A stretch of DNA of 64,000 nucleotides from Acephala macrosclerotiorum (Eukaryota > Ascomycota > Leotiomycetes > Helotiales > Mollisiaceae), in assembly GCA_014904845.1 (NCBI GenBank), contig MU119252.1, forward strand, positions 186,001 to 250,000, written 5' to 3'. Made by a program: the position numbers and the translations under genes. Under the pieces are notes generated by a model. That model was not told the origin of the DNA. It saw nothing but the letters and a program-made list of their open reading frames with translations, and made no database searches. Within the stretch, counting starts at the first letter, position 1. Every line of letters starts with the position of its first letter. Of the stretch, positions 33,560-44,154 are shown one piece after another.

Positions 33560-34739
33560 CTACCTCGTATAGCTCCAGCTTGCCCAGCCGAACTCCTCAA
33601 TCTGATCGTACCACCAGAGTCCCTCGAGAATAAAAACACCACCACAAAACTCGAGCCTCATGTCATTGAAACTCTGATCATCAAAAAAGCTCCATCATGC
33701 CTTCTTTCGATTGCTCCAATCCCAACGTACCCCAAGTCCAGGACGATCCCAATTCGTAGCCTGACCTTCGCCAGCTTCCCAACGCTAGACTTGTGCTTCC
33801 GGGTGATACTGTAAATGATGCTTAGGGCCCATGTCGATACGTTTTACTTCAACGCCAAGCCCTTTCGAGACTCGTCCAGTTACGTGTGTTAGGAGCTGAT
33901 TGTGAGTTTCAAAGGAATAACTACGAGAAAAGGGAGCTAGGATTATAGCGACTTCGAGTCTTAAAGTTGTGTGCATCCTTGGAGCCGGAATGGCCATTCG
34001 ACGATGAAGCGGTGGAAGTCATCAGCAGGAACTGTACGCGAATGTGGTCGCTGGGCGACAAATGAACCCCTCGCAGGTTAGGCAGTCAGAGAAATTACTA
34101 TGTGAATTTTATGGGTCTTTGAAATGTGGTCCTGGAAGCAGTCCAGGATGCGTTGTGTTTAGCATAACAGTGAGGTTTTCGAGTATCTCCGGATACGCCA
34201 CTAAGTTCAAGATCAGTTTCAGACTTCAACCATGGCGGCAAACTCGGGAATGTATACCTGAGCTGAATAAATGCATTTTGGATCTTAAGAGCTTCTTCGT
34301 CAGTTATGCTACTCAGGCTATATGATGTCGAAGGATCTAGGACAATGGAAGAATTGCGTTTCTCAAATAATTCCAAGACGTGGTTATACGTTTCCTTGCT
34401 ATCACGCGAAGCGACAATGAGTGGAGGCATAGTTCCAGTCCACTTGAAGTACGAGACATTCCTCGGGGAGGTGGGCATATGCTCTTGATCAACGATATGG
34501 AAGATTTGCTCACGCAATTCGTGCAGGAGTTTGTCCCAGGGAAAGGAGGGTTTGCACCCCACCATGGCGCCCAATTGGGGCGGCATTGAGAGTTTCGGCT
34601 GAGGACTAGAGATTTCGGTCATGATATCGCTATTCTCGACCCTCATGTGCACAAGCGCTCTTGGCTGTTCGTCTGAGATGTTGAGGTGTTGATTGGTTGG
34701 GTAACTTGTAGTAATCGTGTTGCTGTAGGGAAATTGCAT
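33560..34739 (-). pseudogene. Copy F of paralogous family; heavily mutated
   Basis: The ATG at 34739 opens MQFPYSNTITT..., then SFPWDKLLHELREQIFHIV, SYFKWTGTMPPLIVA, NHVLELFEKRNSSIVLD and the phase-2 intron (57 nt, 34201..34257). After it, the conserved 'QQFLRLPNLR' is written with TAG 34098-34100, TAA 34095-34097 and TGA 34086-34088, exactly where CAG, CAA and CGA are expected; LPNLRGVHLS follows. FIVEWPFRLQGCTQL, a frame change, VSKGLGVEVKRIDMG, AQV-stop-RWEAGEG (another Trp to TAG) and, after a second frame change, EFCGGVFILEGLW complete the family plan. This is the most decayed of the six copies. The 3' end is approximate. Confidence 0.72.
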
Positions 34740-35373
34740 TTCTGAAGACTCGGACTAAGCAATAAAAGGATTTGTTGATATTAAAGATCGAGAAAAGCAC
34801 TTTATAGACTGCAAACATGCGCTCCTGGATATACAAGCCTGGCGAAGGCGACTAGGGCTAGTCTCAAAATGGTTAGAGCCGCATCCACCCCTCAGTGTCG
34901 TTTACCGCGTTGGAACATTGGATGAAAGCCAGGTGAACGAGCCTCGTCGAGTCCTTGCACCGTATTAGGTGATGTAGCAGATCGTAACTATAATTCGGGC
35001 CTCGATTGCGGTTCTGCTTTGAACTTGTTCTTTCGTCTCCTTCAAATATGTATCTCTTAAGGGGGGGAGTCGCAAACGGAGCATATCACTTGATTAGAGC
35101 TTCGGTTTCAGAAGGGCTACTTCTGGCAATGATCAGGTCGGCAGACGAAGCGATGGAAGATTGTTATCCAGCAAATTCGAACACAAACATGAGCCACTCT
35201 AACAGAACCTCCTCAACACGCTTAGCATGTCTCGACGAATACCAACTTGCAGCAAGAACATCATAAACAATTCTCCCACCCCCAAGGACACCACCGAATC
35301 ACAAAACAACCATCAACGAATCCCAATTCACCACCTCCCGACGCATCATCAAAGAAATTCCAAAACTGAGCCT
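34740..35373. other. Intergenic, no gene recognised
   Basis: 634 bp between copy F and the HET pseudogene; no supported feature. Confidence 0.5.
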
Positions 35374-37394
35374 TCAAACAATCCCAATCATGCACATACC
35401 AAGCCAAAACAAACTCAAATCTCGGCGAATAGGGAACCATTGCAGCTCGTCTGGAGTCTCAAGGAACGCTTCTCCATTCATAATCCCATGGACGTAACAT
35501 GGTCCAATGAGGCAGTAGTGGTCCCCAATCGGTCGAAGAACAAAGGGGAACCTTCCTCCTGAAAGTAGAGCGATACAATCTCCAACTTCGGTTATATAAG
35601 GTACTGCAGCCAAGTAGCCACTTGCTGTTGTGCATAGGGGAGACGAATCACTAACAATCCTTAAGAAAGATTCGTGTTGGCTTCTCATTTCTTCCTCAAT
35701 AACTTCCAAAGTATCGAAGGACATCAGAACACGGTACCATCCCCTAAAAGAGTGAACTAGTTCTTCCGGAGCTGGATAGCGCACCTGGGAGTCTAAATTC
35801 CGGCAGAGCGATCTCCACAACGCTTCTTCCACGGGCTCCCCCGTTGGATATTTTATCAAAGAGAAGCCCATATCGCAAGACATGCGATAACCTTCAATTC
35901 TCTCCACAAAGCTCGAACGATATGCGTATGCTCCCAGATCAGCCAGCGGCAATTCTTTGACCTGGTCGAACTCTTTCCCTTTGACCCGCAATTCCTGACT
36001 ATCGGGCGAAACCATAAATATTGCTTTTGATGTCTTGGACGCACAGTACGGAATTGGATGCCGATAATAAATGACCGGGAGATTAGGCCAGTATGGAACC
36101 CATGAAGGATGATCTCAAGGTGCAGTGCTAGTTGCGTGCTCCAAGACAGATAGCGACTTTGTCTGGCCCAGGAGAGATTTTGCCACGTCTGTGAATACTT
36201 CAGTTGTAGTTTTGCTGTAGTCCGGAGGAGGTACTAGAGTCTTAAATTTGTCTGACAGGCCAAGAACCCCAAATATATTATCCCGTGGATTTGATGCGAT
36301 AAGATCACGAGCTTTGTGAGCGACTTCTAAGAAGGCTAATGATTGTTCGGAGGCTCCATCTACCCGGAGAGCACGGCGTACAGCGTCAAGGTGGTTGGAC
36401 GCAAGGCCAAAAGAATTCCAGACCCCGTTCGCTTTCGGAGCCTTATCGTGAACTAAGAGTCGATACCATTGAAATAAATAGTAATAATAAGTGGATTTCT
36501 TCGAACAGATCAATATCGCTGACTTAGCAGCGACTACTTCCTGAACAACCCAAAGTCGGGTCCACCAACGTCGGTTGACTATGTCGGTAAAACCACGGCA
36601 GAGTTCAGAGCCTGCTTATGGTCCTCTAATCAGCCAGCCTTCATGTATTTGAGATATCAGCTCCTGATAAAGAGAGGACGACCTAGGATCTTGGCCGGTG
36701 TCCGATATTTGTATCATCTCAGCAGCCATTTCCTCTAGAAAATTCAAAAAGATTTCGGATACCGAAATGGTTGCTTGTGGATCATTTCGTCGCGCTTCAT
36801 GACTGCTTAATTCTCCGGTAGGCGACTCAGGGCTCGATGGAGGACCAGGGGCCGTCTCCAACGCTGACGAAGAGACCGAATCAACTGGATAAGACAACGG
36901 TGCCCCAAGATCTGTCGATGCTTCCCCCAACCAGATCAGTACTTGAGGAGCCTTGGAGTAGATATCTCGCATGATGCCTACTTGATGGCCCCTCTCATTA
37001 AAATCCTTTTGATTGATACAAATAGCATCAACCCACAAGATTCGCCTGGAATCAGTCTCCCGAAGATATCGAAGAGAAGCTCGCAGTTCTTCGTAATCCA
37101 AAGTCGTGCATCGCCACATCTGATCTGGCTAGATAGACTGCAGTCCCCGTCTTCTGTAGCCCACGTATAGGACAATGCTTCGTACGGAGGATTCTCTTGC
37201 AATCTGAACTCGGCGAGGAAGATTTGAATCGGGGATTCCATTTCTCCTGGAGCTAACAACAATAGCCGTATTGAGTCAGGGTGTTTTAATGGTGCGTATT
37301 TGTAGTCACTTCCCTCCTGGACCTCCAACAAACTCGTAACTTTACCCAATTCGCCCATTTCGCAAGAGTGCTGAGGTGGCCTCTGTTGTGACAA
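35374..37394 (-). pseudogene. HET-domain (heterokaryon incompatibility) protein, disrupted
   Basis: Nearly full-length HET protein of a vegetative-incompatibility type. In order: FRLQENPPYEALSYTWA, DARLWITKNCEL, ASLRYLRETDSRRILWVDAICINQKDFNERGHQV (the HET core), VLIWLGEAS, NRRWWTRLWVVQEVVAAKS, HKARDLIASNPRDNIFGVLGLSD, PDYSKTTTEVFTDVAKSLL and the C-terminal RFPFVLRPIGDHYCLIGPCYVHGIMNGEA. Defects: a frame change near 37070-37100 between WITKNCEL and RASLRYLR; TAA 36616-36618 before AGSELCRGF; TGA 36115-36117 before DHPSWVPYWP. Both stops could be C-to-T (CAA, CGA). Otherwise a single open reading frame without introns. HET proteins trigger cell death on incompatible fusion; this copy is probably silent. 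Confidence 0.82.
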
Positions 37395-38634
37395 AGACGG
37401 TACAGCTTGATTCGACCGATCACACTAGAAAGCAAGTAGAATAGGAAAGACTCGTAAGACTCGTAAGAATTGAGAAAGCGGAAGTTGGTGAGGCTGACCA
37501 GGCGGACATCGCAAGTTTGAGCGAGCGCCTTGCATAGCCGAATCTGCAGCCAGCTGAGTTCTCATAGCACGCACCACGCTCATGATTGAACAACGTATTT
37601 AAAGCTCCAAATATCGAGCTCTCGGTTTAATTCTGACCTTTGAGGTTATATTCCATCCGAGCGTGAATGAAATATGAAATGTGTGATGAGAAGGCGTGGA
37701 ATGAGAATAGAAGTGTCGTTCAAGCATAGTCGCATGTGACCTTAGGAAGTTCGGAAGACCGTTCCCGGCAACCCAAACCACATTGGGATTGTATTTCGTC
37801 CATTCCCCAGCAGAACATACGAACCAGATCCACTTCTCCTTTCTCCAGCAAATGTTCATCCCACATCCTCTACGATCCCCTCTTCTCCTACTCGCAATCG
37901 TCCGAATAATCAAACTACTTAGATTTTAGATCTGCGGTGCATCCTAGCGCAGATCCTCATCCGCCGGCTTCCTATCCAGCACCAACTCAATCCGGACATC
38001 CCCGATGGTGCCATTGTTGCGTGGTACAGTTCGGAGGAAGATGTGATTGTATTATATTGTGACCTATACTAACGTGAAATATGATAAAGAGCCTGGTGCT
38101 TTGCAATTGCGATGAACTTCCCCGAAGATCAGGTCGCGCAGCTCGTAAGGACCCCCATGCGAAAGTGAGGATCGGTGCTGGTGTGGGTGTGGCCATAGTG
38201 ATGTCGTTGGCTCTGACGGGGCTGCTGGGGATGACCGGAGCATTCGAACTGAATTCTAACTGGAAGGGAAGACAGCTGTAAACTTATAACAGGAATGACT
38301 TTACATCAGGCACAACAACAAAGACTGAGATGACTACTAGGGACCTTAGAGCGGAGACAATATGGGGCGTTTTCATTGGACACTACCCTGGCTGAATGAA
38401 GGCTTCTTAAGACCATCTGCCTTTCATCAAGTACTGCTTTCAGGGCTCTGAGAAGAGTACAGCTTGATGCAAGACCAAAAAAAAAAAACACATGCGAAAG
38501 ACCAAAGGCTGTCCATAAAGCCGTGAAACAAGTACAATCTGGAGGGCCAGGAGCACATTCCCAGCCCAGATGTTCCATCCAGGTATTCAGCTCCAAACGC
38601 CATTACTTCCCAATCCCGACGCTTCCATACAACA
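37395..38634. other. Intergenic; possible membrane-protein remnant near 38.2 kb
   Basis: No confident gene. A plus-strand frame at 38081-38281 holds a hydrophobic stretch (VRIGAGVGVAIVMSLALTG) preceded by basic residues, as in small fungal membrane proteins, but no start or exon structure could be assembled. A poly-A run lies at 38478-38487. Confidence 0.3.
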
Positions 38635-39238
38635 TCACAGCTCCTTCGCCTGTACCGCCTCGATCGAGCACGGAAAATCACAGCTCCAACCCTCCAACCC
38701 CGCCGAAAAGACGACATTTGAAGCATAACAATCATCTGTCGTCCAGGTATTATTCCCACTTGCCACCACAAACGAAAGCGTAACCTTCGTCTGTCCTGTC
38801 GCAGGGTCGGTGATACTTGCATTCAACTCCTGACTATCGTAATCGAAAACCGGCTTGTTGTCCACATTTGTGATCGTAATCGCGCTCGCGGGGCTTTGGA
38901 CCGTTATTGACTGTCCCTTGTCCATCTCGGCATTCTCGAGGGTCCCGATGATGTTGCCTTCTTGGCGGAGTGCTTGGGGTACGTTGTAAACGGTTACGTC
39001 CCAGCTAATGCTTCCGAACCATCGTGCGATGCCTATTGAGCATGTTCCGGTGCTGGCGCGTTCCGAGTTCTCGGGATTTCGTTCTTGGATACTGAGAGAT
39101 GAGGGTCAGTAACCGGATCATCGGATACTTGGCGCCTGGGGTGGGCAGGAGGGGTACGACTTACTTTCCGACTACAGGCTCAGCGGCACAGCAAGTGCTG
39201 TACAATAACGCAGCAAGAGGAATCGTAAAGAACTTCAT
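38635..39238 (-). CDS. Small secreted protein, unknown function
   Basis: The ATG at 39238 opens a signal peptide (MKFFTIPLAALLYSTCCAAEP). Exons 39165..39238 and 38635..39091 with a 73-nt intron give 176 aa. The mature part contains STGTCSIGIARWFGS, NVPQALRQEG, TVQSPASAITITNVDN, a TWTTDDCYASNVV block and a C-terminal GWSCDFPC; the spaced Cys residues suggest disulphides. Overall a beta-rich secreted protein; an effector or cell-wall role would be guesswork. No defects seen. Confidence 0.75.
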
Positions 39239-40363
39239 TTTGGATAAGTTAATGTAACGTATGACTCTGGATGAATTCTGAATGTTGGAAATGGTTTCTC
39301 AGACCAGAAAAGCAGGAGCGAGGAGTTGATAAGATGCTGAGTGAGAGAAAATAGAACAATCAGCATTCAGGGATCGACGCGTGCCAATGACAGGGCATCT
39401 GACAGCTGAGTCAGTGTCGGGAATGGCGCTGGAGTCGCTGAACCCCGCCGTGCCGCTGGCCGTCCAGCCCAATCATGAGCTCGCAGTGGCTGCGGGAGCG
39501 GTACACCATGTTTCGAAGAGAATTGGGGCCGCGAATTGAGGGCCTTCCAGCGCTTATTTTGCATGGTGGTGATGGAAATAGGCACATCGCACGCCATCCC
39601 GGCAGCGTATCTCTAACTATTGTAAGAAGCATCGAGGCCAGAGGTACGATAGGAGGAATATCGAATGAAAGCTTGAAGGAATAAATTGATCAAAGATTGA
39701 GAAGGTTCTGAGAAAAAGGAGAATGTCGTTGAGGAGAAAAGAGAGAGAAACGAAAGATTGCAAAGAGATGGGAGGAAAAGTGGGACTCGCAGGTGCAGGT
39801 CTCGCATGTGCCCAAAAAGGAGCTCGCACCACCAGCTCTTGTTCAGCATGTAGCTTCTATGCCTCATACGTCCAGTTCCAAGCTCCAAACATGACGTAAA
39901 TTCCCGAAACTACACCGTCAGCAAGCCCAAGGTAGTTTCCACTCGAGGTATAATCAAGATAAGGTCACGTGTTTCTCGTGACCATGTACCAGGACGATGA
40001 AGAAGGTGCAATTGCCATGGCATACAAGCTCAGAGGATCATAGCATCATTCATTAAAGTGTTACTTCCATCTTCAATACTGTGGACGAGTAGAATCGTCT
40101 ATTCGAACTGATTTCACTAGGGTCATCTGATTCATTCAATTATGATCTGAACTACAGCCATTCCAAAAAGCGAACTAGCACCTTCAATATTGGTATCTCG
40201 ATTAACACCCCAAAAGATAGAAATACTCCGATCTAAACACTCATCCTTCCTCCCTCTTTTCAAAGATAATTGATACTCACCACCAAATTCTTTCAAGTCA
40301 AAATTCGACCAAAACCACATATACACTAAACACATCAAACCCTAAACACAACACAACAACAAA
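39239..40363. other. Intergenic, no gene recognised
   Basis: About 1.1 kb; the promoter regions of two divergent genes. The stretch just before 40363 is A/C-rich, as expected for a leader of the DnaJ gene. Confidence 0.5.
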
Positions 40364-41540
40364 ATGGCACCCAAACACTCAACCCTCTACAAAATCCTCA
40401 GTCTCCCTTTCCAACCCATCCTTTCTCAAGACGACCTCCGAAAAGCCTACCACGCCAAAGCCCTCGAACTCCATCCGGACAAAAACTCCCACCCTTCAGC
40501 CACAGCCAAATTCCAAGAATTGAACCAAGCATACGAGGGCTACCTCTCTCATCCTCAAAACACTACTGTCGAAGACGTCCAAGACGGCGAAGATGACGAG
40601 CCAAGAAAATCAGACGCGGTCAAATTCCCAAAATACATGCGCACCTCCCGCGAAAAAGCTCAGAGATCAAAAGATGAGAAAGAGAACCAAAAAGAAAGCG
40701 ACGCAAAGAATTTCGAGATTGAGAAAGCTGAGCGTCGCGAAATCAGGGAGCTAGCTGAGCTGAAGCGAAATATCTTGAAATGGGAATCATCTGACATATC
40801 GAACTCCAACTCCAACTCCAACTCCAACCCCGACGCAGAAAAAGAGACTGCAATACAACTCCTAGTCTCAGACTACGAAACCCGCTCGAAAGCTTTAGAG
40901 AAGAAGTTAAAGAATGATGGCTTGAATAAGCGAGTTAGGAAGGTGAGGGGTAATGCTAAAGGAAGAGGATGAATGGAAAGGAGCTGTTGATGCTATCATA
41001 GACAAGATGGAGGAGATAGAGGAGTTGAGGACTGAGATTCCGGTTGAGAGGCGGGATCCGGGGATGAGACCCCTTGAAATCGACTTCAGGGATAAGATTG
41101 CAAAAGGAGGGGGAAGTAAATCGAAGAAGACGAAGAAAGCGAAAAAAGTGCATGTTGAAGACTTCTCGAAATACGATGACGCTGAGAACGACACAAGCAA
41201 AGAAGGAGCGCATAATTTTACGAAGGAGTTCTTGAAAACGGTAGCACAAGGCGAAGAGGCATACACTAGAAACGGACTAGTGAGAATCACCCAAGATCCC
41301 TGCATACCGCAAAACAACAACCTGCAAATAGCGCACTACTGCGATGAAGAAGCGCTTCAGGTTAGACAAGCTGAGGAGCTTGGCTTCAAAGAGCGAGAGA
41401 GAACGAGGAAGAGGAAAGAGAAGGGGTGGAGGAAGCTGTACAAGGATGGAAAGCTTACTGCTCTTGTTGGGGATTGGGATGCTGTTAGGGGGCGTGGTTA
41501 CAGGGTTAGAAGATGTGGGAAGACTGGGGGGTTCAGTTAG
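40364..41540 (+). CDS. DnaJ (J-domain) protein, possible ultra-short intron
   Basis: J-domain co-chaperone, 385 aa if joined as 40364..40942 and 40962..41540. The J domain occupies about residues 7-60 (YKILSLPFQP, RKAYHAKALELHPDKN with His37-Pro38-Asp39, KFQELNQAYEGYL). A long charged, helical, Lys/Glu-rich middle and a basic C-terminus follow, resembling spliceosome-linked J proteins (DNAJC17-like), though I cannot assign that firmly. The two halves are one frame apart. A 19-nt segment GTGAGG...CTAAAG (40943-40961) removes the shift and yields KRVRKEEDEWKG. A 64-nt intron ending at 41006 (ACAAG) also restores frame but drops plausible coding sequence. A plain indel cannot be excluded. Confidence 0.75.
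40802..40828 (+). repeat. AACTCC microsatellite within DnaJ gene
   Basis: Four to five consecutive AACTCC units encode a Ser-Asn repeat. It is a multiple of six bases, so length changes keep the frame. Confidence 0.85.
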
Positions 41541-42976
41541 TCGGTGATATAGAATAACGAAAAGGGTTATTGTTTGAGATGGGTGGCGAGATTGAAAATG
41601 AAGAAAGACCGTACTTGTAGATAACTTAATTGAATACTGTTATGAAATTCCAAATTGCAAATTCGCAAACAAATTGATATAATGTTTTTATAACCTGTGA
41701 CTACGAAATTTCATACCAGGGAGGCTAAATATCCCAAAATTTAGCGAGAGTTATAAAATGACGAACGAACCAAAAGGGGAGGCGAACGTTCATCTCACAT
41801 GTTCGAACTCTAACATGCGGAGGAACGATCGCCAGAAACGGGAGGGCGTTCAGGAAAGGCGATCATCAATTCATAGGCAGGCGGTTCTCGGCTCTTGCTA
41901 GAAGCATCCTCCTCACGTTCAGTACTTTGACAAATCCGCGAGGATTGATCGCCAGATTTACATTGATAACAAACAACAACATCGTGGCCTCAAGACTGCT
42001 GACACAAAATCGCCACTAGGTCAAGCCTCTCATAAAAGTACTGGCTGGCCATCACTGGAGGATCTCTGCAGACCTCAGACGATTCTCATCCCCATTTGCT
42101 GACTCGAAGATCTGCGCACGACAGCCTCGCTGCCGATCTCCGACAGTTGCCTCGTTCAAAGTTTGACGTCGCGAAGGTTTCTTGGGGTTTCGAGAATTCA
42201 GTCTGCCCCGCATTGCGTCTGCGATCCAAAGACCCCCCTTGTTTGGTTCAGGCATCTCCCCAGGAGGAAGCCCCGATTAGGTATGAAACATCAGACAACC
42301 ACTGAGACCCAACTCTATATTTCTCCTCAAAGAAAAAAAGAATAGGAAACTGGATTTTGGGGGAAGACCAGCGATCCAGAGTCGGGCATCTTCCCTTTGT
42401 AAAGGATCAGCCCTGTATTTGATGTGGGGATTGGGAAGCAACGCAATGCAACTCGCTGCCTGAACCTGAATAGTGGCAACCTTCGCAGGGTGAATATGAA
42501 AAAGTCGTAAGGGGATGCTGGTCGGTGTAGAAACGTTTACATTATGACAGCGAGGGAGGACCCTGAAAAGCCGTTGTGATATTGGGTTTTACATGCGACG
42601 AGAGCCACGTCGCTGGGTAAAAAAAAGCAATAGAGTTTAAAGTGATGTCACAAAAGGATTTCAATAACGTACAATCTTAAGAAGAGGTCACTGGGTCAAC
42701 TTCTGAATAGCATCAGCTTCTGACTCAGATGGCAAAATCAAAGTCACGCAAAAAGCAGGTGAGGAGGCCGAGTATTTTCTTCTTTGCCTCCCGCCCGAGA
42801 AGGCGCAAAACATCACGACAACACAACAAACTCACCGAGTACTTCTCCTCCCGAAGCCAAGACACATCAAACGTCGGATAGCTTCTGCCATAATGCAGCG
42901 AGCGGCTCTGGCGGGGTATTGGGAAAAGCACATCCCTATCAGACAATGCATCCAGGCCAGTAACAAGCTGTATGTA

Positions 42977-43001
42977 CACTGCCACTGCCACTGCCACTGC
43001 C
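42977..43001. repeat. CACTGC microsatellite
   Basis: Four tandem CACTGC units ending in CATGGC. Confidence 0.85.
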
Positions 43002-43363
43002 ATGGCCCCTCATCGTTCAGGCTGTGGTAGTGGAATGGGGCTACCTGCAGAGCGGAAGCCTAAGGAGGTGCGACGTTGATGCACGGTGCATGCGGTGGCA
43101 CGCACAGTGACATGAACGAATTGATCAGTCTCGAATAATTGTTGTGAGGCGATGCGAAGGTGGTGTTGACGGGGGGAGCACAGGAGACACCAACAATAAG
43201 GTGTGGTTGGTAGCGAAGATCAAATATTGAAAGTTGGACCAGGTTTATTATGGTCATCAATTGGAAAAGACTGGAAATACGGTTACGAGGATGTGCAGCG
43301 ATTGCAGGGGTGATATGCACCAGAATGACGTTCTGGCGGCGATAAACAAGAGAAACTTGTACC

Positions 43364-43424
43364 GCCAACATGACCGCCAACATGACCACCAACATGATCA
43401 TAACCATAACCATAACCATACCTA
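43364..43424. repeat. Simple tandem repeats (AACATGACCGCC-type and CATAACC-type)
   Basis: Three units of about 12 nt (CGCCAACATGAC) run into several 6-nt CATAAC units. No function apparent. Confidence 0.75.
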
Positions 43425-44154
43425 ACCTTGCCAACACGGTGATGAGATGGACCCCGAGTACCAAACTAACATCCAATCCCCATGAGCCAGTCGCAGCTCT
43501 GATAGAATAATTCTGAGCCCTATTGTCCAGCCCTGCCGCTTCGTGCTAGCTAAGGTTTCTCCTGACAACGACGACGATCCTGCTTTTGCTTCACTTTCCC
43601 CCCCTCTCTCTTCCTGAAATACTTCCTCACGCCCTCTTCTTCTTCCTCCTCGTACTACTACAGCCACATGCATCTCTTCTCCGATACTCTACTGCAACTC
43701 GGTCACAGGATTGCTTGTCTCGCTGCACCTTACCTGACCTCACATCATCCGCAGCAGCGGGGTCGGCTTAAGTCAATCACCAGGCCTCCACGCCACGGCC
43801 TCGATTCAAATCTCTAAAACACGCACAATCCCCGTCTGCACGTTGCACTGCAAATTTCACGATTGGCAGCCATATGTCCGGAACGTTGGCCTCGCAGTCC
43901 GCTTGAAGTAAGTACGCGGTGCGCATTGCATCTGCATATCAAACTTGTGTCCTGCGTTTCTAGCTGCTTCGTCGCCATCGCAATGTGTGCTGACCATAAC
44001 CCCACTAGCAAATTCTCCAGCTTTGCAGTCCAGACCCTCACATGCGAAATTTTACTCGGTCGTAGCCTCGATTCGATATTTGAGCCTTCCTTTTATCACA
44101 TATGATCTCTATGAGGCTCAAAGCATAGTTTCAACAACCAGAGGTACAAGCAAA

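Larger units (their letters stand above)
41541..44154. other. Intergenic, no gene recognised
   Basis: About 2.6 kb. It contains simple repeats (listed separately). From about 43500 onward pyrimidine-rich DNA probably forms the promoter and 5' leader of the next gene; the same frame stays open from 43945 without needing to be coding. Confidence 0.5.
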
